DNA of 64,000 nucleotides from Epiperipatus broadwayi. Its lineage: Eukaryota; Onychophora; Udeonychophora; Euonychophora; Peripatidae. Made by a program: the position numbers and the translations under genes. Where the stretch lies: the NCBI GenBank assembly GCA_028023455.1, contig JAQFVV010000050.1:2560411-2624410 (forward strand). The letters run 5' to 3'. The notes beneath the pieces are model-generated. The model had not been told where the DNA came from, did no database searches, and was given only the letters and a program-made list of their open reading frames with translations. Below, in pieces: positions 57,164 to 64,000 of the stretch (position 1 is the stretch's first letter; every line of letters begins with the position of its first letter).

Positions 57164-57206
57164 CTGATGATGCCAGAAGTAGAAACTGGTCTGGGGTTGA
57201 GGATAT
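57164..57206 (+). ncRNA. partial hammerhead, family D right arm
   Basis: CTGATGA, stem II TGC with GTA (loop CAGAA), GAAA, ACTGGT and UC followed by TGGGGT are intact, but the 5' strand of stem I is replaced by an A-run. It lacks the partner needed to close stem I. Confidence 0.5.
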
Positions 57207-57552
57207 TCTCAAAGCTTGCTAAGAGCTTATTTTGTGAGCTCTATATATAACATTTGTAAATACAAGCTTTATTAAATTAGGTCATGTGCCATCTGACTTG
57301 GATTTTTTTTTATCATTTTATTTTTTGCTGTTAAGGCTTTGGTGATTTTATATTGCTAAAGCTATTAATATATGGTGGATCTGAACTGAAATAGCCATAT
57401 GGGACTGAACTGAGTTTAGTCCCATATGGCTATTTGAGTTAGATAGCTGGATTGGAAGACATATGGATATCTGAAAATTTTAGATTTTCTACTCAATAGT
57501 TATACATTAGATAAAGTGCTAGGCTTGTCCTAGTATTTTTAATCTAATGCTT

Positions 57553-57611
57553 ATATCCTGGAAACTTACTGATGAAGCCAGAAGCAGAAACTGGTCAGGA
57601 GTTGAGGATAT
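57553..57611 (+). ncRNA. hammerhead, family D third copy, stem I eroded
   Basis: 59 nt with the outer stem ATATCCT/AGGATAT preserved, and CTGATGA, GAAA and ACTGGTC intact. Inner stem I (AACTTA versus AGGAGT) no longer pairs. Confidence 0.5.
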
Positions 57612-57739
57612 TTTCAAAGCTTGTTAAGAGCTTATTTTGCGAGCTCTATATATAATATTCCATAAAATATTTATACTCGGAAATGGTACATATTTGATTA
57701 GCAGTGAAAATCATTTAAGTATGATTAAAATTATTAGAA

Positions 57740-58640
57740 CTTTTAGCCATATGTCCAATCCATTCATTACAGATTCTTATTTTTTTTTCAATGATATCAT
57801 TGATATCTGTTTGTCCATTTCCTCAGACATTTCACTTTCTTCTTATAACTACTAATACACATTTCCCAGCACTTTCTTTCAGTGGTCCCCAACCTAAAAT
57901 ACATAAGTAAGAATTTATAAAATACATACATTAAAAATTTTCCTATTGAAACACGTAGATAATTTCCTTTTAATTTTAAGTTATTTCAACAAAAGCCAGT
58001 TCAAATTTAATTATATGATTAATTTCATCCATCATCATTCCATCTGTATTTATAATCTGACCAAGATATTTGTGTTAACTTTTTCTAATTTATTATTATC
58101 AATCTCCTTGTAAAATTACTTTACTCGTTTTAATATTTACCTTTAGCTTTACTTTCATCTAGTAACTCTTGCAATATTTCCTGAAGCTTTGAAATAGTGT
58201 TTGCAAAAGCACTCAAATCATCTGCAAAATCTAAATAATTTGAATAACGTCCATTCTTTTCAATTCCCTTAGTTTTTCATTTTAATCCACAAAATACTTT
58301 TTCTAAAGCTTCTATAGAAAGGTTTGGGGATATAGAATCATCCTATCATACCCATTTTTCATTGCTACTCTTCTTATTGTTACTATGTGATCTAATCATC
58401 ACTGCTGCATTTTGATAAATATTCTTCAGAGTATGACATTATCCAGGGTCTATATATTGATGATATAATATTTTAATTGCTGTAGACATCCTTCTAGAAT
58501 CCAATGCCTTTTCATAATCCACAAAAACAAAGTGGAATGACATTTTATATTCATTATTTTACTATAACTTTTTTCTCAATACTTGGATATACTTTATGAT
58601 AAAACCATTTCTAAATCCAATTTGTTCCTTGTGTTGATTA
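57740..58640 (-). pseudogene. RTE LINE fragment
   Basis: Minus strand: matches the RTE RT region of 62400-63060, including the 'GFVDYEKAFDS'-like stretch (about 58500-58540), the ADD region (about 58215-58225, 'caaatcatctgc') and the DEINH...LTWF-like portion near 57990-58040. Heavily mutated with many stops. Confidence 0.7.
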
Positions 58641-58884
58641 CAATCCAAAATTCAAAATGTATGAGCGGCCTTGTAAATGGCATACTTCTGTGCTTTTGCA
58701 TGGAAACAATGCCATCAGCCAGTGTGACTGTCTGATATTGTAGTACCAAAAAATGAAACCACAAAAATTTCAGAAAATGTTTCTGTATTTTAGTCTTGCA
58801 TGTGAAGAAATACTTAGGTGAGTTAAGAAAGCTAATAATATAAGATAACCTAGGTACTACAAAAGGAAGAATTACCATGAAGCT

Positions 58885-59390
58885 CCACATTCTCCATACA
58901 GTAGTGCCACCCTGTGCCAACCAGAGTAATCAATGGATGCCAGAAGGCTTGTGCATAAAATCCCTATCTAATGCCTACTCATCCAATATCCCCAGACTAG
59001 TTTCTGGCCTGTGGCCTTCGTCAGTGAGGAGCTTTGGATCTGAGAGCACTGCACCTAGATCATGGGATCTAATGCAACCCTCCAGCAACCACCTTTTATC
59101 TCTACTTAACTATAAAACTATGAGAATGAAATTGAAAACACAATATTTTCAATCTAAGCTCAGTAGCTTATATAATAAGCTCCTCGCTGACGAAGGCCAC
59201 AAGCCAGAAACTAGTCTGTGGATATTGGATGAGTAGGCATTAGATAGGGATTTTAAGCACAAGCCTTCTGGCATCCATTGATTACTCTGGTTGGCACAGG
59301 GTAGCACTACTGTATGGAGAGTTTTGCCTTGTTTATAAACAATTATGTGCTAGTATAAGAGATGGTGGTTATGTGATACTTAATTGTTTA
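58885..59390. mobile_element. family A foldback element, well preserved
   Basis: Two arms of about 150 bp, left from CTCCATACAGTAGTGCCAC and right ending ACTACTGTATGGAGAG, plus the 'gtggttatgtgatactta' extension. Ribozymes in both arms: 58981-59039 (minus, intact) and 59179-59230 (plus, stem I damaged). The loop of about 140 bp is the unit interior, shortened. No clear TSD; the immediate flanks (atgaagct, agcttcat) are inverted instead. Confidence 0.75.
58981..59039 (-). ncRNA. type I hammerhead ribozyme, family A
   Basis: 59-nt fold with CTGACGA, GAAA, ACTAGT and UC. Stem II is GGCC with GGCC (4 bp, loop ACA), better paired than in the array. All stem I pairs are kept. Confidence 0.78.
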
Positions 59391-59844
59391 AGCTTCATAT
59401 TATGAGATACAGGTCCCATTAAATCTAGCTGCTGAAGGCTCAAAAGCGTCATGCAAGTCTTTGGGTAGAAATAATTAAAATATTTGTGTATTTTCAAGTT
59501 TTAGATTATTAGCTTTTTCACCATTTTCTTATTATATGAGAGAGTGGCAAAATATCAAACAAAACGGAGATAGAAATGTTTGTTATGTCTAAGACACACA
59601 ATGCATTCATTGAGAGATATCAGTTTAATTAATTAAGTTTTTATGCAAGTGTATGCTTATAATATAGTGAAAATATAATGAGAGTGCACTGATTAAAAAC
59701 TATAAATGTATTAACTTTCATCTTTCTGCAAGAGTTAAAAGTGGATTAAAATCAATCCATACTTAAAGAGAGACAAAGATAGAAGCATAATGAAAAAATA
59801 TCAAGCTGTCAGTACCTCTAAAGGTTGTTCACTGATAAATGCAT

Positions 59845-59910
<66 letters not shown>

Positions 59911-60127
59911 CTATGCTGATGAACGATTGTGAAATAAAGAAGTTGAGATGAGTGTACACTAATAAAAATACAGAAAATTATATAAACGTGTAGATTATAC
60001 TGTCATTACTTTATATGCGAGGAAAGTAATCAATGATTTTTAAAAGGGTTGAAAAAAATTTTTTTTTAAAATAAAGAATGAATTTGTTAACATAGTTTGT
60101 ATAATAAATAATTAAAAACATTTAATA
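59391..60127. other. unassigned, with (GA)n
   Basis: Uninterrupted (GA)n microsatellite of about 30 repeats at 59848-59908; otherwise featureless. Confidence 0.6.
59848..59908 (+). repeat. (GA)n microsatellite
   Basis: About 61 bp of perfect GA repeat, the longest pure dinucleotide tract in the window. It is purine-only on one strand. Confidence 0.95.
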
Positions 60128-60368
60128 TCTAACATACAGGCTATATATCTATACCTGTACAAACAATGAAATATATAGGGTATTTTGGATGAGACTTTCA
60201 TACGACCCTCAACTCTCCACACTATCTCATACACTAATACACTTGACCACATATATGTCTAAAAGATAAATAATCACCAATATTCATATTTTTGTGCTAA
60301 ACCGACACTTGTCAGTTGGTCCAGATTATCATCTCTACACATATATACAATAAGTGCTCAGATTTAAG
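60128..60368 (+). mobile_element. family C single-arm copy
   Basis: Includes the outer end ('acatacaggctatatatcta'), 'gagactttcatacgaccctc' and the eroded minus-strand ribozyme (about 60275-60335: CTGACAA for CTGATGA, no GAAA). Stops at 'aagtgctcagattta'. No inverted partner. Confidence 0.6.
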
Positions 60369-61550
60369 TAAATAAATGATATCGAAATTTTAGTAAATCC
60401 GTCCATTTATCGTTATGTCCCTGCTAAACATTATTATATATATATATTGTTGATAAGAACAAAGACTTGATTACTTGCGTTGTATATATAAATAATCATG
60501 CAGACAATTGTTTGGGAGGTCAAATGCTTATCGGAAGAGTGCAATAGTTTAGTTGAAATCACTAGTTAACTGTTCTATGTTTCTTTCAAAACAATATTTT
60601 AATAGACAATTTTTTTATTCGTACTACTTATTAAATTAAATTGAACAATATATATTTCACGAATGGGGGTGAAAATAACTGAAGAAGAAAATATTAAATT
60701 AACCAAGAAATTGTAAAACTAATTAACAAATAATTAAGTTAGTACATGCTTATATAATTCGTTAAGTTAAATGAATAGAATAACTAATGATAAAATATTA
60801 AAACAAATTGTTATTGTTTTTACATATAAACATGGTTTTTGAATTTTAAAATAATTTTATTTTTTTCCAACTCCATTACGTAACATTTTGAAAAATGAAA
60901 ACTTATCATTACAGTTTTATTATTTAGGGAACTGGAGGCTTTGTTCATTTGTGATAAATCTCGGAGACATTTACAACAGGATTCTTAACTTTTTCTGCAA
61001 CATAGAAATCATGGTCAGGTGAAAAATCTAAACTCCGTAAAATGTAGTAGCAGATAGTTTTATGAAATTCACCCCATTGGTACGTTCTTAAATTAAACTT
61101 TACGATTATTCAAAATCACATTTTTATAAAGATCTCACAATTTCCAACATTTGACAAGATAAGAGATTCAACATCTGTTCAAACAATTATTTTCAGCAAA
61201 TATTTTAAAATTTGAGTTTCCGTGGCATCATACAAACATCTCCACCTTCATTACCAACCATTTTGCAGGCAGGTATCCAAGGCCCTCAGAATATGTTGTG
61301 TCAAAATAGAAATGAAACTAATTCTTCATTATACTGTGTATTATTTACTATATACTTCCCACCCACACCAACACATCCATACTAAGAATAATGTTATCAA
61401 ATGCAGAAATGCCAGTTACAATATTGAAATAGTTATTAAAATAAAAAATATGTATAGTTGATTTTGTCAATTCCAGTGCATAGACCCTTTCAAATCTTTT
61501 CACATCTCTTTGATAGTCTGTATATCTATCTCTGGATAAGCATCCTAATT
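60369..61550. other. unassigned AT-rich DNA
   Basis: No gene supported; the 79-codon frame at 61222-61461 has no domain. Confidence 0.4.
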
Positions 61551-61552
61551 TA

Positions 61553-61765
61553 GAGGGCTGCTGGAGGGTAGCATTAGATTCTAAGATCTAGGTGCAGTGC
61601 TCTCCAATGTGAATCTCCTCACTGATGAAGACCACAAGCCAGAAACTAGTCTGGGGATATTGGATGAGTAGGCACTAGATGGGGATTTTATGCACAACCT
61701 TCTGGCATCCATTGATTACTCTGGTTTGCACTGAGTGGCAATACATATAGAGAGTTTTGCCTGTT
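61553..61765 (+). mobile_element. family A single-arm copy
   Basis: Starts inside the unit ('gggctgctggagggtagcat') and runs outward through a ribozyme (61604-61665) to the outer end ('gagttttgcctgttttaat'). 5'-truncated in the ribozyme sense, as a retrotransposed copy would be. Confidence 0.7.
61604..61665 (+). ncRNA. hammerhead ribozyme, family A single arm
   Basis: Inner stem I TCCTCA/TGGGGA, CTGATGA, GAAA, ACTAGT and UC all intact. The outer stem is rearranged, but CCAAT (61604-61608) can pair with ATTGG. One stem II mismatch (GAC for GGC). Confidence 0.65.
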
Positions 61766-61769
61766 TTAA

Positions 61770-62225
61770 TTAATAGGGTTTATAATTATTAGTTCAGAAT
61801 TAATTGCCCTAGGTAGTTCAGGGCAGAAGTAACATGTTGAACTACGATGTTGAAAATCCATGACCAACTCAGTGCTGTGGCTTTCAGCACTCCCCAGCAA
61901 TAATTCACTGGACATTTTTTAATTCAAAGGTATACCTTTATATAAACAAAGTTTAAATACACATCAAATACATATGTAGATTCTTTCATTGGTATAACTA
62001 CTTAAGTTAAACTGTCAATCAGAAAAAAACAAACTGGATTTGCAAAAAAGTGCATTAAGTTGAAGTGTTTTGCAGAGAATTCTCAATATTAATCTCTGAA
62101 TATTTTTATTTCATATATCTTAAAAATTCTTTTCATTTCTTGATTAGAACACTTTCATTAGTCATAGTCAGTATCAACATTATATTATTTTGGCCTGAGG
62201 CAAAGGAAGTTATTTATTGAACCCT
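61770..62225. other. unassigned
   Basis: No feature seen. Confidence 0.4.
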
Positions 62226-62229
62226 GCCA

Positions 62230-64000
62230 GATTACCCATGTATTGCATTTTCAATCTCTTCTTGATACTCCCAACATGCATCTCTCCATACTTCTTTGAG
62301 CCATCTGATGTCTCTGTATTGCTCTTCTATTAAGTGTCCAAGTCTCAAATCCATAAGTAAGAACTGGTAAAACACATTTATTAAAAACCTTCCTTTTCAA
62401 ACACATAGGCATATTTCCTTTTAGTATCAAGTTATTTCTACCAAAAGCACTCCAACCAAGTTTAATTCTGTGATTAATTTCATCCATTATGTTTTCATCT
62501 GTATTAATAATCTGACAAAGGTATTTGTAACTGTTAACTTCTTTTAACTCATCATAATCAATCTTTATCTTCATATTTTGAGAAAATCCATTAAACAGTA
62601 CTTTAGTCTTTTTAACATTTATCTTTAGTCCTACTTTCCTACTTTCATCTGATAATTCCTGCAACATTTCCTACAGTTCTAAAGTGTTATTTTCAAAATC
62701 AACTACATCATCTGCAATATCTAAATGACTTAAAATAATCTCCATTTACTTTCACTCCTTTAGCTTCCCATTTTAATCCACAAAATGATTATTGCAGCAC
62801 TGCTGTAAAAGTTTTGGAGATATGGAGTCACCCTGTTTTACATCCTTCTCAATGTTGACTTTACTAGTAACATTATGCAATCGAATTATTGCTGTTGTAC
62901 TTTTAAAACTATTCTTTAAAATATGACAATATCCTGGATCTATACCTTGATAATCCAATGCTTTAATCACTGAAGAAATGTTTATAGAATCAAATGCCTT
63001 TTCATAATCTACAAATCCAAAGCATAATGGCTACACACGTTCCTTTCTCCTTTCTACAACTTCTCTCAATACCTGGATATGATCTACTTTGCTAAAAAAA
63101 CTTTTAAATCCAGTTTTCTTTTTTGGCTGGTGGAAATCCAATATTCTCTGTAGGTGAGTTGTAATTATCTTGGTAAAACTTTTGTATAAAACTGATAAAA
63201 GGTTGATAGGTATGTAATTTCTAATATCTTCTTTATAACCTTTAAAAACATAAATATTAATATTGCATTCTTCCAATCATCTGGTACATCTTTATCATTT
63301 AGACATTTGGTATATAACTTTGCTAAAAAAAATTCTATTTCTTCACCTGCTTCTTTTAATATATCAATTATAATTCCATCATTATCTGCAGCATTTCCTT
63401 CTTCATACATTTAATTGCATGTCTCACTTCATCATTTAAAATTCTGGAAAATTTGGAAGATGTAATAGGTATAGGAGGTACTTGTTCTTTATTACTATAT
63501 AATTCTTGATAAAAGTCTTCTACCCATTTCATGATGTCATCTCTCTTTTTAGTAAAAATTCCATCTTTTTTTCTTATTGCAGATATAAATTTCCTGCCAA
63601 TACCAAAATGTTGTTTTACACTCTTGAGACTTTTATTTTCTTCTACAGCTTTCCTTGCTAGTTCACACTTATACTTTCTTATATCATTTTCAAGTTTTTT
63701 CCACTCCATTTTACAAAATTCAAGATATTCAATCCTTTTTAATGCATAATTTTTGTATATCTTTGTATTCCTTCTTTTCTTTATAAATTTGCTAATCTCA
63801 GAAGAAATTTTATTGGTCAATTGCAGCTTTTTTCTACCAGCTACCTTTGTTGCAGTTTTTAAAAGTGTATCAGTTATTTTTCATATTAATTTCATTCAAA
63901 TCTGAATCGTGTTCAAAATCTATTAATACTTGAAACTGATTTGTAAGTTCTAATTCGAATTCATTAGAATGTTTCTGAAGATTAGGAATATAAACTGTAA
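62230..64000 (-). pseudogene. RTE LINE ORF, linker to C-terminus; continues beyond the window
   Basis: The most complete RTE in the window. Minus strand in order: linker with FISAIRKKDGIFTKKRDDIM and WVEDFYQELY (63820-63390); RT fingers NAADNDGIIIDILKEAGEEI and DDWKNAILI (63410-63170); INLLSVLYKSFTKIITTHL and HIQVLREVVERR (63276-63031); a damaged 'FVDYEKAFDS' region (about 63000); KQGDSISP (about 62820-62860); the catalytic ADD at about 62705-62716; then FNGFSQNMKI, YKYLCQIINTDENIMDEINHRI, NMPMCLKRKVFNKCVLPVLTYGFETWTL and MERCMLGVSRRD (62667-62251). Known: RTE-clade ORFs begin with an APE endonuclease, which must lie beyond 64000. Several frameshifts break the RT, so it is inactive as it stands. 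Confidence 0.85.

Larger units (their letters stand above)
56801..57657. mobile_element. family D element, dimeric with inverted arms
   Basis: Left arm from 'taataaagcttgtatttac', inward through a ribozyme (56880-56938, minus) to a centre containing 'agccatatgggactgaact'. The right arm has a ribozyme at 57164 (plus) and ends 'aatacaagctttatt' near 57276. Then a second inverted unit (57300-57657) repeats the interior and the ribozyme (57553). TSD uncertain (TTCCATA at 56794 and 57658). Unit sequence is unrelated to family A outside the ribozyme and a 'catatgggwctgaact' motif. Confidence 0.75.

Overview
The window is AT-rich non-coding DNA from an animal genome. The mix of RTE-type LINEs, Penelope-like elements (PLEs), a tRNA-derived SINE and abundant (TA)n/(CA)n-type simple sequence best fits a large invertebrate genome, perhaps a mollusc such as a cephalopod; that assignment is an inference. 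I find no convincing host protein-coding exon, rRNA or functional tRNA gene. Most long open frames are chance frames in AT-rich DNA or readings through repeats.

Layout: 0.1-0.5 kb RTE tail; 1.1-2.6 kb head-to-head PLE palindrome; 4.9-7.5 kb foldback repeats (families E, F-small, A); 7.9-8.3 kb family C; 9.8-10.9 kb abutting B and C foldbacks; 11.7-12.3 kb LINE fragment with a zinc-binding motif; 13.2-15.2 kb tandem plus inverted family A array; 16.5-18.4 kb more A; 19.8-20.4 kb B; 20.4-28.4 kb mostly unassignable; 28.9-29.4 kb RTE; 30.3-36.1 kb several A copies around a second, distinct PLE (33.1-34.7 kb); 37.1-40.9 kb two direct copies of a 0.58 kb repeat; 40.9-48.2 kb foldbacks, an RTE fragment and two SINE insertions; 48-54 kb mostly unassigned with C fragments; 54.2-56.5 kb an RTE split by a second PLE palindrome; 56.8-57.7 kb family D; 57.7-58.6 kb RTE; 58.9-61.8 kb A, C and a (GA)n tract; 62.2-64 kb RTE, running off the window.

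Main discovery: families A, C and D each carry a type I hammerhead ribozyme-like fold with open stem I, a CTGANGA box, stem II, GAAA and a very short self-complementary stem III followed by the UH cleavage site. Stems differ between families but still pair. The PLE palindrome at 1.1-2.6 kb carries a related, degraded-looking motif, and family E a weaker one. At most of the loci where both arms can be read, the arms are inverted and the ribozyme strand points outward. Many loci have 8-17 bp target-site duplications (TSDs), including a 17-bp pair around the whole 1.95 kb multimeric array. This looks like ribozyme-bearing, non-autonomous, multimer-forming retroelements (retrozyme-like) that insert as inverted dimers or oligomers and probably use PLE machinery. 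PLE hammerheads and metazoan retrozymes are known; the inverted (foldback) form with shared target sites is what I consider possibly new.
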